NCBI GenBank assembly: GCA_964412235.1
Contig: CAYPNT010000004.1
Span: 11,087 to 75,086, forward strand
Source of the DNA: JAYZQT01 sp964412235
GTDB lineage: Bacteria; Pseudomonadota; Alphaproteobacteria; MPNO01; UBA830
DNA: 64,000 nucleotides
Direction: 5' to 3'
The translations under genes and the position numbers were made by a program. Every line of letters begins with the position of its first letter. Positions within the stretch are counted from its first letter, which is position 1. Shown in pieces: positions 8,221 to 16,909 of this stretch. The notes under the pieces are model-generated. The model was not told the origin of the DNA and searched no databases. It saw only the letters and a list, made by a program, of their open reading frames with translations.

Positions 8221-8937
8221 TTAATACGCCTTAATTAACTGTCCGTGCGTTACGCATTCACGGGTACACAAATGTACAAAATAATCTGTGATCTTCTCGG
8301 GAACTTTTAATGTTTTTGGATTCTCACCCGGGTAAGCAGCGGCACGCATGGCTGTGCGCGTTGCGCCAGGGTCTAACAAATTGATTTTTATATTCGTTTT
8401 TTCTGTTTCCGCTGCCCAGCATCTGACCAACATTTCCAATGCGGCTTTACTTACTGCGTAGGCTCCCCAGTAGGGTCGTTTTCCAGAGGCAGCACCAGAT
8501 GTTACAAATACTGCTCGTCCACCTTCGGATCGGCGCAATAGAGGGTCGGTGGTTCGGATTAAGCGCCAATTCGCATTTAAATTGATATTTAGGACGTTTT
8601 CCCAGACACTAGTTTCGATCTGATTGACGGGGGTTAAATCACCCAACATCCCCGCGTTACCCACAATAATATCCAGTTTTCCATACCGCTCGGCTATCGT
8701 TGGGCCAATAAGGTCTATCTGTTCTAGATCAGCAAGATCCAACGGAAGCAGCGTCGCTCGATATTCGCTGTCCACAGCATGCCGGATACGATCGTCTGTT
8801 TCCTCAAGACCTGCCCTGGTACGGGCGACCAAGATTAGTTGAGCGCCTTCGATTGCGAATCTTTCTGCCACTGCAGCACCTATACCCCTAGATGCCCCCG
8901 TTATGAGCGCCACTTTGTTGTGAAGTTTCCCAGTCAC
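8221..8937 (-). CDS. Short-chain dehydrogenase/reductase (SDR)
   Basis: A 238-residue Rossmann oxidoreductase with the cofactor motif T-G-A-S-R-G-I-G, the N-A-G motif, catalytic Ser in V-T-S-G-A and Tyr/Lys in Y-A-V-S-K. An arginine after the second strand (V-A-R-T-R) suggests NADP(H). Substrate unknown. It starts at GTG 8937, overlapping the purF stop codon by 4 bases (GTGA), so it is translated with the purF operon; a link to purine synthesis need not follow. It is the last gene of the eight-gene minus-strand block. Confidence 0.85.
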   Translation of the reverse strand: MTGKLHNKVALITGASRGIGAAVAERFAIEGAQLILVARTRAGLEETDDRIRHAVDSEYRATLLPLDLADLEQIDLIGPTIAERYGKLDIIVGNAGMLGDLTPVNQIETSVWENVLNINLNANWRLIRTTDPLLRRSEGGRAVFVTSGAASGKRPYWGAYAVSKAALEMLVRCWAAETEKTNIKINLLDPGATRTAMRAAAYPGENPKTLKVPEKITDYFVHLCTRECVTHGQLIKAY

Positions 8938-10394
8938 GTTAACTGGGTGAGGAAGGAGAGTTGCGGGTTTGGTTCTTCTCCTAGTTTATCGGTCGGCGGA
9001 ATGGGATACTCCCCCGAAAAACAAGCGTCGCAGTATTCAGGATCTGCACTGGATCGCCCCGCCATCCCCATTGCACGATAAAGACCGTTGAGCGAGAGGA
9101 ATGCAAGGGTGTCTACTCCAATTATGTTAGCCATTTCTTCAATATTATTCTCAGCTGCCAGAAGCTGGTCTCGTGACGGTGTGTCAACTCCATAGAAGCA
9201 AGAGTGCGCTGTAGGTGGGCTTGCAATTCTCATATGCACCTCTGTTGCTCCAGCAGCGCGCATCATTTCTACTATTTTAACTGACGTAGTTCCTCGAACA
9301 ATACTATCGTCTACAAGAATTATGCGGCGGCCTTTTATCACGTTGCGATTAGCGTTGTGTTTTAATTTAACGCCTAAGTGCCGTATTTGATCAGTTGGTT
9401 CGATGAAAGTCCGTCCAACATAGTGGTTTCGGATGATCCCTAATTCGTAAGGAACACGAGCTGCTTCCGCATAGCCTAGTGCGGCTGGAACTCCGGAATC
9501 TGGAACCGGAATGACGATGTCGGCATCAACCCCACTTTCGTTCGCCAGTTCTCTTCCAATAGACTTGCGAGCCTCATAAACATTGTGGCCTTCTATTGTG
9601 CTATCGGGCCGTGCAAAATAAACATATTCGAATATACAAAGTTTGCGAGGTTTGATGGAGAATGGTTTCATTGATCTGATACCATGCTCGTCAATTAGCA
9701 CTAATTCACCAGGTTCTACGTCACGAATATATTCCGCGCCAATTATATCCAGAGCACATGTTTCCGAGGCTAAAATCCATGCATTTTCGAAACGTCCTAA
9801 CACTAGAGGTCGAACACCGTGGGGATCACGAACACCGATCAGTGTACCATTGTGAAGAGCGACTAACGAAAATGCACCCTCTACTTCATGAAGAGCGGCA
9901 ACGGTGCGGTCGATGACACCTTCGAATTTGCTGGTCGCAATTAGATGGATAATAACCTCTGTGTCTGTTGTAGACTGGAACAGGCATCCCTTTGCAACCA
10001 ATTCACGTCGTAACGCAAGAGCATTTGTTAAATTACCATTGTGGGCAATGGCAAAGCCACCAGAAGCAAAATCTGCGAATAGCGGTTGAATATTTCTGAT
10101 GGTGGTGTCTCCAGTAGTCGAATACCTATTGTGACCAATTGCAGATGCCCCAGGGAGTTGTCTTATGACCGTTTCTTTATTGAAAATATCCCCCACTTGG
10201 CCCGGGGATCTATGACTATAGAACTGTCCTTCTTGGTATGTAACCATACCTGCAGCTTCCTGGCCTCTATGTTGTAGTGCATGTAAACCTAATGCCGTTA
10301 GTGCAGCGGAATCCTGATGACCAAAAACACCGAATACCCCGCACTCTTCTCGAAGCTTATCAGCGTCCAGTGGGTTTGTATTTAAATCCAACAC
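8934..10394 (-). CDS. purF: Amidophosphoribosyltransferase
   Basis: Catalyses the first committed step of purine synthesis, PRPP plus glutamine to phosphoribosylamine. The N-terminal glutamine amidotransferase nucleophile is Cys18 in E-E-C-G-V-F-G, after a 17-residue propeptide that would be cleaved. The PRPP-binding loop is I-I-L-V-D-D-S-I-V-R-G-T-T. Cysteines in L-C-I-F-E-Y, S-C-F-Y-G-V-D and Y-C-D-A-C-F-S-G match those that hold the 4Fe-4S cluster in the Bacillus-type enzyme. At 486 residues it is complete. It lies 7 bases after cvpA, the classic cvpA-purF pair. Confidence 0.96.
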   Translation of the reverse strand: MLDLNTNPLDADKLREECGVFGVFGHQDSAALTALGLHALQHRGQEAAGMVTYQEGQFYSHRSPGQVGDIFNKETVIRQLPGASAIGHNRYSTTGDTTIRNIQPLFADFASGGFAIAHNGNLTNALALRRELVAKGCLFQSTTDTEVIIHLIATSKFEGVIDRTVAALHEVEGAFSLVALHNGTLIGVRDPHGVRPLVLGRFENAWILASETCALDIIGAEYIRDVEPGELVLIDEHGIRSMKPFSIKPRKLCIFEYVYFARPDSTIEGHNVYEARKSIGRELANESGVDADIVIPVPDSGVPAALGYAEAARVPYELGIIRNHYVGRTFIEPTDQIRHLGVKLKHNANRNVIKGRRIILVDDSIVRGTTSVKIVEMMRAAGATEVHMRIASPPTAHSCFYGVDTPSRDQLLAAENNIEEMANIIGVDTLAFLSLNGLYRAMGMAGRSSADPEYCDACFSGEYPIPPTDKLGEEPNPQLSFLTQLT

Positions 10395-10401
10395 GTTAAC
10401 T

Positions 10402-11034
10402 TCATTTTTGTTGGTTTCTAATTAGGCGGTCCATATCTCGACGCTCCTCCACTTTGTAGCCAGATTTAAGATCTGGACTGGTTTTCTTGGGTTGCGGTGA
10501 AAGAAGAGTTTTGAAGGTTTGGTCGGGACTTGTCTCTTTGTTCTTTGAGATGATGATGCCCCATTCTTTAGGTGTGGCAGAAACTATAAGATCCGCTCCA
10601 CGACGCAGTAGGGGAAGTGTTCGAGTATTGGAAAAGAAAGAGGATTTATCGTTAAGTCCCAAAACTTGATTAGTGAAAATGTACGTTCCACTAACTATTA
10701 CGGCACCAATCGCTAAACCCACGACTAAACCAAACGTTCGGTCAAGAATATTAAGGCCACTATGACGTATTGTTCGCGCTATAGCGTTTGCTATAAGACT
10801 GAATATGATCATAGATAAAACAAAAATTATCGCCCCGGCGGATATATCCGCCAAAAGTTGGCTTTCAATTAGATCTTGAGCATATGTTCTAACATCAGGG
10901 AAAAAATAGATAGTTGCCAAGGTTGCACCCACCCAACCAGAGACGCCAAGGACGACACGAATAAACCCAAATCGTAACGAAATAATTCCACTCAACAACA
11001 TAATGATGATAACAAAAATGTCTCCTAAGCTCAT
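10402..11034 (-). CDS. cvpA: CvpA family membrane protein
   Basis: A 210-residue inner-membrane protein with about four hydrophobic helices in the first 130 residues and a hydrophilic, charged tail. CvpA was first known for colicin V production and is commonly linked to purF, as here. Its molecular function is still unclear; roles in envelope homeostasis have been reported. Its ATG overlaps the radA stop codon (ATGA, 11031-11034). A highly charged C-terminal end (R-R-D-M-D-R) is typical of alphaproteobacterial members. Confidence 0.87.
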   Translation of the reverse strand: MSLGDIFVIIIMLLSGIISLRFGFIRVVLGVSGWVGATLATIYFFPDVRTYAQDLIESQLLADISAGAIIFVLSMIIFSLIANAIARTIRHSGLNILDRTFGLVVGLAIGAVIVSGTYIFTNQVLGLNDKSSFFSNTRTLPLLRRGADLIVSATPKEWGIIISKNKETSPDQTFKTLLSPQPKKTSPDLKSGYKVEERRDMDRLIRNQQK

Positions 11035-12446
11035 CTGTCAGTGCCTTTGATATTCGATAAATTCCTATCGGTACTATTAAAGAACCGCAAAATTTCGTGT
11101 AATTTTTGTATCGTCCATGTATCTATCCGCGAATTATTGGAACTTGCTCTTTTTTCCTTTTCCGACGTTTGTCCGGTCGGTAACCAGGCCTTTATAAACC
11201 CAAGGTTCTCAGCTTCCTTGAGCCGGAGTTCTCTTTGTCCAACAGAACGAATTTCGCCAGCCAACCCAATCTCCCCAAAAATTACAGTATCAGATCCTAA
11301 TGGTTGATCGAATATTGCGGAAACAAGTGCGCTTGCAACTGCTAAGTCTGCTGCCGGTTCACTTATTTTTAGACCGCCTGCCACATTTAGATATACATCG
11401 CGCCCTGCAAAACTTAACCCACATCGGGTCTCCAGGACTGCTAATACCATAGCAAGTCGATTGGAGTCCCAACCGATGACGGCACGACGTGGATTGGCCA
11501 ATGTAGAAGTTCCAACTAGTGCCTGGATTTCAACGAGAAGTGGTCGGGTCCCCTCTATACCAGCAAAAACAGCTGCGCCTGAGACATCTTCGTGACGACC
11601 TGCAAGAAAAAGTCTGGAAGGATTTTCAACCTGTTTTAAACCGGTCCCGGTCATTTCGAATACACCAATTTCATCCGTCGGCCCGAAACGGTTTTTTATG
11701 GCGCGGAGCAACCTAAACTGCTGGGTACGTTCCCCCTCAAAGTAGAGGACGGTATCTACCATATGTTCCAAAATTCTTGGGCCTGCTATTGTACCCTCTT
11801 TGGTGACGTGACCGACAAGTATAACAATAAAGCTTCGCAGTTTCGCTATCCGAATTAGGGTGTCCGTGCAAGCTCGGACCTGCGAGACGGAACCAGGTGC
11901 AGAGTCCAAATTGTCTAGGTACATTGTTTGTATGGAGTCGACAATCACCAAACTCGGTGGTGTTGGAGTATCCAACGTGGCCACTATATCCCGGATATTG
12001 TTTGCTGACGCCAACTGCACGGGCGCCATACTCAACCCCAAACGTTTTGCTCGCGTAGTTATTTGTTGTATTGATTCTTCACCGGAAACATAAGCGCATT
12101 TTGCGTCGCTAGAAACTGCAGCGGCAATTTGGAGCAGGATAGTAGATTTACCGATCCCAGGATCTCCCCCAACGAGCACAGCGGACCCCTGCACTATTCC
12201 GCCACCTACGACCCTATCGAATTCACGTATACCACAAGAGATACGCTGCGCGGTCTTTAATGAACTGGCCAGCGAAACATATTCGACTGGCTCGGCCAGT
12301 TTTGCCGACATTCTGCTATTAGTATTGTATGAAGAGGCATTCTTTAAAATACTGTTCCAAGTTCCACAGGAATCGCATTTACCCTGCCACTTTGTATAGG
12401 AGGCCTGGCATTCTTGGCAGTGAAAAATCGATATTTTCTTTATCAT
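11031..12446 (-). CDS. radA: DNA repair protein RadA
   Basis: RadA is a RecA-like ATPase that drives branch migration in recombinational repair. The 471-residue protein has an N-terminal C4 zinc finger (Cys10, 13, 24, 27), a Walker A G-G-D-P-G-I-G-K-S-T near residue 95, the RadA-specific K-N-R-F-G motif, and a C-terminal Lon-like domain with the conserved G-R-D-V-Y-L-N-V-A-G-G stretch. Domain order and size are canonical. It sits 11 bases after the mlaF gene and overlaps cvpA, inside a continuous minus-strand operon. Confidence 0.95.
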   Translation of the reverse strand: MIKKISIFHCQECQASYTKWQGKCDSCGTWNSILKNASSYNTNSRMSAKLAEPVEYVSLASSLKTAQRISCGIREFDRVVGGGIVQGSAVLVGGDPGIGKSTILLQIAAAVSSDAKCAYVSGEESIQQITTRAKRLGLSMAPVQLASANNIRDIVATLDTPTPPSLVIVDSIQTMYLDNLDSAPGSVSQVRACTDTLIRIAKLRSFIVILVGHVTKEGTIAGPRILEHMVDTVLYFEGERTQQFRLLRAIKNRFGPTDEIGVFEMTGTGLKQVENPSRLFLAGRHEDVSGAAVFAGIEGTRPLLVEIQALVGTSTLANPRRAVIGWDSNRLAMVLAVLETRCGLSFAGRDVYLNVAGGLKISEPAADLAVASALVSAIFDQPLGSDTVIFGEIGLAGEIRSVGQRELRLKEAENLGFIKAWLPTGQTSEKEKRASSNNSRIDTWTIQKLHEILRFFNSTDRNLSNIKGTDR

Positions 12447-12457
12447 TCTTCCGGATT

Positions 12458-13237
12458 TTACCGTGTGCCAAACTCGGCTAACATATGATCTTCGACATGA
12501 CCTTTAATAAACTGGTCGACTATTTTATTACCGGTGTTATCGATCTTCTGTGCGTCGTCCACCCAAATTATTTTACCGTGATGAATCATAGCAATACGGT
12601 CCGCGATTCGACGTGCACTATCTATGTCATGTGTAATCGTTATTGCGGTGGCACCTAAACCTCGGACGCATTTAACAATCAACCGATCGATAACATCACC
12701 CATTATGGGGTCGATACCAGTAGTGGGTTCATCAAATAAAACAATTTTGGGTTTTAAAGCGATCGTGCGAGCCAAGCTAACCCGTTTCTGTGCTCCAGCA
12801 GAAATATCTGCGGGATACCGATCAGCTGTTTGCCGATTTAATCCTACCTCATTTAGTAATCTCATCGCCTCTTCTTTAGCTTTTTCGCGCCCCAATAGCC
12901 GTTTCTCTATGAGGCCAAATGCAATATTTTCCCATATTAATAGTGAATCAAAGAGAGCAGAGTTTTGAAATAGCATCCCAATCTGTTTAGTTACCGGCTG
13001 ACAGGTTTTGTTTGGGACGTTAGTCGTTTTAACACCGTCGATAATTATAGAACCATGGTCTGGTTTGATGAGCCCTAGAATATTTTTGACCAAAACGGAT
13101 TTTCCAGAGCCCGAGGTACCAATTATTGCGAGAGACTCCTTTTCTGCAACATCTAAATCTAGTCCCGTTAAAACATGGTTGCTTCCAAATGACTTTTTTA
13201 AACCTCGAATGGAAATTTTGGTTCGTTGGTGGTTCAT
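12458..13237 (-). CDS. mlaF: MlaF-type phospholipid ABC transporter ATPase
   Basis: ATPase of the Mla system that moves phospholipid between inner and outer membrane. The 259-residue subunit has Walker A G-T-S-G-S-G-K-S (residues 40-47), Walker B V-L-F-D-E-P-T-T-G-I-D-P, and the H-loop I-T-H-D. The signature segment reads I-S-A-G-A-Q-K-R instead of the usual L-S-G-G-x-x-K-R. It overlaps the mlaE stop codon by 4 bases (ATGA), so the two are translationally coupled. No MlaD substrate-binding gene is adjacent in this window. Confidence 0.88.
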   Translation of the reverse strand: MNHQRTKISIRGLKKSFGSNHVLTGLDLDVAEKESLAIIGTSGSGKSVLVKNILGLIKPDHGSIIIDGVKTTNVPNKTCQPVTKQIGMLFQNSALFDSLLIWENIAFGLIEKRLLGREKAKEEAMRLLNEVGLNRQTADRYPADISAGAQKRVSLARTIALKPKIVLFDEPTTGIDPIMGDVIDRLIVKCVRGLGATAITITHDIDSARRIADRIAMIHHGKIIWVDDAQKIDNTGNKIVDQFIKGHVEDHMLAEFGTR

Positions 13238-14007
13238 TTTGAGAAAAACGCCTCGGTTATTAGGTAATTTGACCCGAGTATAAGGATAGAGGCAGAAACA
13301 ACAGCATTAGTTGTTGCAGCGCCGACGCCTTGTGCGCCTCCTCGGGAATAATAACCATGATAACAACCCATCAACGCTACCCAAAAACCAAACACACTTG
13401 CTTTTACAAGGCCAGATATTACGTCGATAATCTCTAAGTATTGCCAAGTGTTGTTAATGTATACGGCTGGGTTAAAGCCAAGTTTATGTATTGATATTAA
13501 ATAACCTCCGAAAACCCCTATTATATCTGCTATCAGTACACAGATGGGAAGCATCAATATGCCGGCCAATAGTCGGGGTGCTATTAGGTACTTATACGGG
13601 TTAGTAGATAACGTGGATAATGCGTCAATTTGCTCTGTTACACGCATAGTACCTATCTCTGCAGCCATTGCAGCGCCTATACGTCCAGCAACCATCAAAC
13701 CGGCTAGTACTGGCGCTAACTCCCTTGTTATAGAAAGCACGACTACTGTGGCTACAGCACTTTCCGCATTAAAACGGGCAAAACCGGAGTAACTCTGTAA
13801 CGCGAGTACCATCCCGGTAAAAACGGCTGTTAAGCCTACCACTGGAAGCGAGTAGTAGCCGATTTCAATTAATTGCCGGAACAGTAGTCGAGGATAGTAT
13901 GGTGGGCGAAATATGTGGCTAACACTCACGCCGGTGAATACCGCCAAACGACCCGTAGTGCTTAAAAATCCTATAAATACGCTTCCAACGCGCGCTAGCC
14001 AGTCCAT
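13234..14007 (-). CDS. mlaE: MlaE-type phospholipid ABC transporter permease
   Basis: Permease partner of the ATPase encoded immediately downstream. The 257-residue protein has the MlaE signature block: G-L-T-A-V-F-T-G-M-V-L-A-L-Q-S, then R-E-L-A-P-V-L-A-G-L-M-V-A-G-R-I-G-A, A-E-I-G-T-M and T-E-Q-I-D-A-L. Several hydrophobic helices follow. Its ATG shares one base with the alr stop codon (TGATG at 14005-14009 read on the minus strand), so coupling is likely. Together the pair forms the membrane core of a retrograde or anterograde lipid transporter. Confidence 0.9.
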   Translation of the reverse strand: MDWLARVGSVFIGFLSTTGRLAVFTGVSVSHIFRPPYYPRLLFRQLIEIGYYSLPVVGLTAVFTGMVLALQSYSGFARFNAESAVATVVVLSITRELAPVLAGLMVAGRIGAAMAAEIGTMRVTEQIDALSTLSTNPYKYLIAPRLLAGILMLPICVLIADIIGVFGGYLISIHKLGFNPAVYINNTWQYLEIIDVISGLVKASVFGFWVALMGCYHGYYSRGGAQGVGAATTNAVVSASILILGSNYLITEAFFSK

Positions 14008-15107
14008 CAGGTAATCACTTTTTGGTATCGGCGCTGGTACCTGGACCCTAAAGAGGTTAATATTTCATATCCGATTGTGCCGGCTTCTGAGGCAAGGTCA
14101 TCTATTGTGTGCTGTGGAGATATCAACTCTATCTCATCTCCTGGACGGATTTGGTCAGTCGGCACTTTGGTCACGTCAAACGTCGTTAAATCCATGGAAA
14201 TCCGGCCTACTACGGGTACTTTTATACCAGCGGCGTAGCCATGTCCGCGATTACCTAAGGACCGAAGATACCCGTCTGCATAGCCTGCTGCAACAGTAGC
14301 TAAGCGGGAGTTCGCTGGAACCTTTGCCGCTCCACCGTAACCAACGGCAGATTCAGAGTCAACATGCCTAATTTGCAAGATTTTTGCTTTTAAACCAATG
14401 ACTTGGTGTAATTTTACTGATGCATAGTTCGGCGAGCAGATTCCGAATAAAGCGGCTCCGGGGCGGACCAAATCGTAATGAAACGTTGGGTCCAGAAAGA
14501 TGCCTGCGGAGTTTGAGAGGGAGGCACGAAAATGTGGAAAGCTAGAACGAATTTGATCAAAAAGTGCTTTTTGCTCTGTATTCATTATATTTTCTGGCTC
14601 ATCCGCACACGCTAGGTGGCTCATGACAAAATCTATTTTGATACCGTCCAGATAGTGGGTTTGGTTTGAGAGGTTTATGGCTTCGTTTGGAGGTAACCCG
14701 AGGCGGTTCATTCCAGTATCGAAACAAAGGACACCGCTTCGGCCGCCCTTTTGTTGGGCGTGGGTTGACCAGAGAACGACATCTTCTATGGAATTAAGCA
14801 CTGGCACGAGAGAATTGCTGTCAAATTCGGTGATCGCTCCTTTATCGCCGACCCCATTGAAAATGTATATTTTTGAATTTACACCAATAGATTTTCTGAG
14901 GTTGATCCCTTCGTTTATACTCGCTACAAAAAAATGCTTACAACCGGCTTTCTGCAGACACCTTCCAATTTCAGCGCTGCCGAGCCCATATCCATCTGCT
15001 TTAACTACTGCTCCACATTCGGAATCTCCAATATAACTAGAAAGTAAACGCCAATTGGAAGCAATCGATGGTAGGTTAACTGTTAGTATAGCACCAGGAA
15101 ATCGCAT
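14007..15107 (-). CDS. alr: Alanine racemase
   Basis: PLP enzyme that makes D-alanine for peptidoglycan. The PLP lysine is Lys36 in V-V-K-A-D-G-Y-G-L-G. The second-domain tyrosine lies in V-G-Y-G-G, and the C-terminal beta-domain keeps the G-R-I-S-M-D-L motif. At 366 residues it is full length. It lies 45 bases after dnaB, an arrangement found in many Alphaproteobacteria. Confidence 0.95.
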   Translation of the reverse strand: MRFPGAILTVNLPSIASNWRLLSSYIGDSECGAVVKADGYGLGSAEIGRCLQKAGCKHFFVASINEGINLRKSIGVNSKIYIFNGVGDKGAITEFDSNSLVPVLNSIEDVVLWSTHAQQKGGRSGVLCFDTGMNRLGLPPNEAINLSNQTHYLDGIKIDFVMSHLACADEPENIMNTEQKALFDQIRSSFPHFRASLSNSAGIFLDPTFHYDLVRPGAALFGICSPNYASVKLHQVIGLKAKILQIRHVDSESAVGYGGAAKVPANSRLATVAAGYADGYLRSLGNRGHGYAAGIKVPVVGRISMDLTTFDVTKVPTDQIRPGDEIELISPQHTIDDLASEAGTIGYEILTSLGSRYQRRYQKVIT

Positions 15108-15152
15108 TTAGTTCATCCTAAAACGTGCTATTTCAATGGAAAAAACATTCAA

Positions 15153-16661
15153 TCATCCGAAGGTTTCTTTATTAGTTTCGTCATCTTCCAAATTGTCGAA
15201 TTTCGTCGCTTCTGGATAGAAACGAAGATTAATTGTGCCCGTGGGACCGTGCCTTTGTTTTGCTATGATGACTTCTGCTCGCCCACGTGCTTGGCTCATT
15301 GCCTCTTCCCAAATCAAATAACGTTCATTGTATTTTTCGTTAGTTTCATCAGCACGACGCGAAGGTTCGGCGCGATGCAAATAATATTCGTCCCGATAGA
15401 TAAACATTACCACATCAGCATCTTGTTCAATGGTGCCTGATTCGCGAAGGTCTGCTAACTGGGGTCGTTTTTCTTCACGCTGTTCTACAGCCCTACTCAG
15501 TTGTGACAGGGCTAAAACCGGGACATCAAGCTCCTTCGCTAGAGTTTTTAAACCCCGAGTGATTTCAGATATTTCTTGGACACGGTTGTGCTCTTTTCTG
15601 GAAATACTAGCCTGCAGAAGTTGCAAGTAGTCAACGACGATTAAACCAAGACCGTGTTGCCGCTTCAAACGGCGTGCTCGCGTTCTTAGAGCGGAAACTG
15701 ATAATGCCGGGGTGTCATCGATATATAGTGGGGCGTTTTGTAACCGTTGACTTGTCTGAACGAGACGGTCGAATTCGTTCTGATTTAATTCTCCCTTTCG
15801 AATTTTGTCAGATGGTATTTGGGCTCCCTCCGCAAGGATGCGGCTAGCTAGTTGTTCCGAAGACATTTCTAACGAAAAAAACCCAACCACAGGGTCGTCA
15901 ATTAGCGTTTCTTTACCGCTCTCATCGACTAAGGTGTCTGACAAGTTTGCAACATTAAACGCTATATTTGTTGCGAGTGCGGTTTTACCCATCGCCGGTC
16001 GGCCAGCAAGAATGACGAGATCGGATTTATGTAAACCACCCAAAAGCAAATCGAGTTGGCGAAATTTAGTCGGGACCCCCCCAAGAGCACCTTCTCTATT
16101 GAAAGCGACAGCTGCGAGTTCTACTGCGTCCTTAATCGATGCCGCAAAACTTTGAAAACCACCTTCGTGGTTTCCGGTTGTTGCAAGATCGTATAGATTC
16201 TGTTCTGCGCTCTCTATCTGCTTTAGACCGCTATCCTCTGGTTCGTGCGAAAAGGCATCATTAACGACATCAGTGCCAAGTTCAATTAATTGACGTCGTA
16301 TATAAAGGTCATAGATCAGACGCCCGTAATCTAAAGTGTTTATAATCGAAAAAGTAGAAGCGGCTAACTCCGCAAGGTATATATGACCGCCAATTTCTTC
16401 GAATTCTTCAGTATCAAAAATGTGTTTTAATGTCGTTGGGTTTGCTTGTTGACCTCTTTCAATAAGTTTGCCGCTTGCGTCATATATCCTCGCATGCACA
16501 GGATCGAAAAAATGTTCCGACAGTAGAAATTCTGAGACGCGTTCGTAGGATCGGTTGTTCTCGAGGATAGCCCCGAGAAGTCCCATTTCGGCTTCCTCAT
16601 TATGTGGTGGTTGACGAAAACCGGTATCCTCTTCGGTTGCTGAGTGTAGTGTGGTTGCCAA
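15153..16661 (-). CDS. dnaB: Replicative DNA helicase DnaB
   Basis: Hexameric 5'-3' helicase at the replication fork. The 502-residue product has the N-terminal primase-interacting domain (P-P-H-N-E-E-A-E-M-G-L-L-G-A-I-L), a linker, and a RecA-like domain with Walker A G-R-P-A-M-G-K-T-A and Walker B L-I-V-V-D-Y-L-Q-L. The start is TTG 16661: GGAG lies 9 bases upstream and an in-frame TAA occurs a few codons earlier, so no longer form exists. No intein is present. It is the first gene of a minus-strand operon reaching to 8221. Confidence 0.95.
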   Translation of the reverse strand: MATTLHSATEEDTGFRQPPHNEEAEMGLLGAILENNRSYERVSEFLLSEHFFDPVHARIYDASGKLIERGQQANPTTLKHIFDTEEFEEIGGHIYLAELAASTFSIINTLDYGRLIYDLYIRRQLIELGTDVVNDAFSHEPEDSGLKQIESAEQNLYDLATTGNHEGGFQSFAASIKDAVELAAVAFNREGALGGVPTKFRQLDLLLGGLHKSDLVILAGRPAMGKTALATNIAFNVANLSDTLVDESGKETLIDDPVVGFFSLEMSSEQLASRILAEGAQIPSDKIRKGELNQNEFDRLVQTSQRLQNAPLYIDDTPALSVSALRTRARRLKRQHGLGLIVVDYLQLLQASISRKEHNRVQEISEITRGLKTLAKELDVPVLALSQLSRAVEQREEKRPQLADLRESGTIEQDADVVMFIYRDEYYLHRAEPSRRADETNEKYNERYLIWEEAMSQARGRAEVIIAKQRHGPTGTINLRFYPEATKFDNLEDDETNKETFG

Positions 16662-16909
16662 GAAAATTGCTCCATATATTAATTATTTGGACCATATAAC
16701 GAATCGATATGTTCTTTTGATTTTAGACTTAAGAAACGATGAATTTATCGGGGAACATTCGGTTTAAATACGCGAAGAATGTGAATGATGGGGACACTTT
16801 GCCTGATATTGGGGAAAAGTCAGGTCTTCACTTGTTCGTTTCGTTTTCTATTTAGATTTTTGTGTGTTCGATCTATTTGGTACTTGATAGACGATTGGCA
16901 ATCTAAAAC

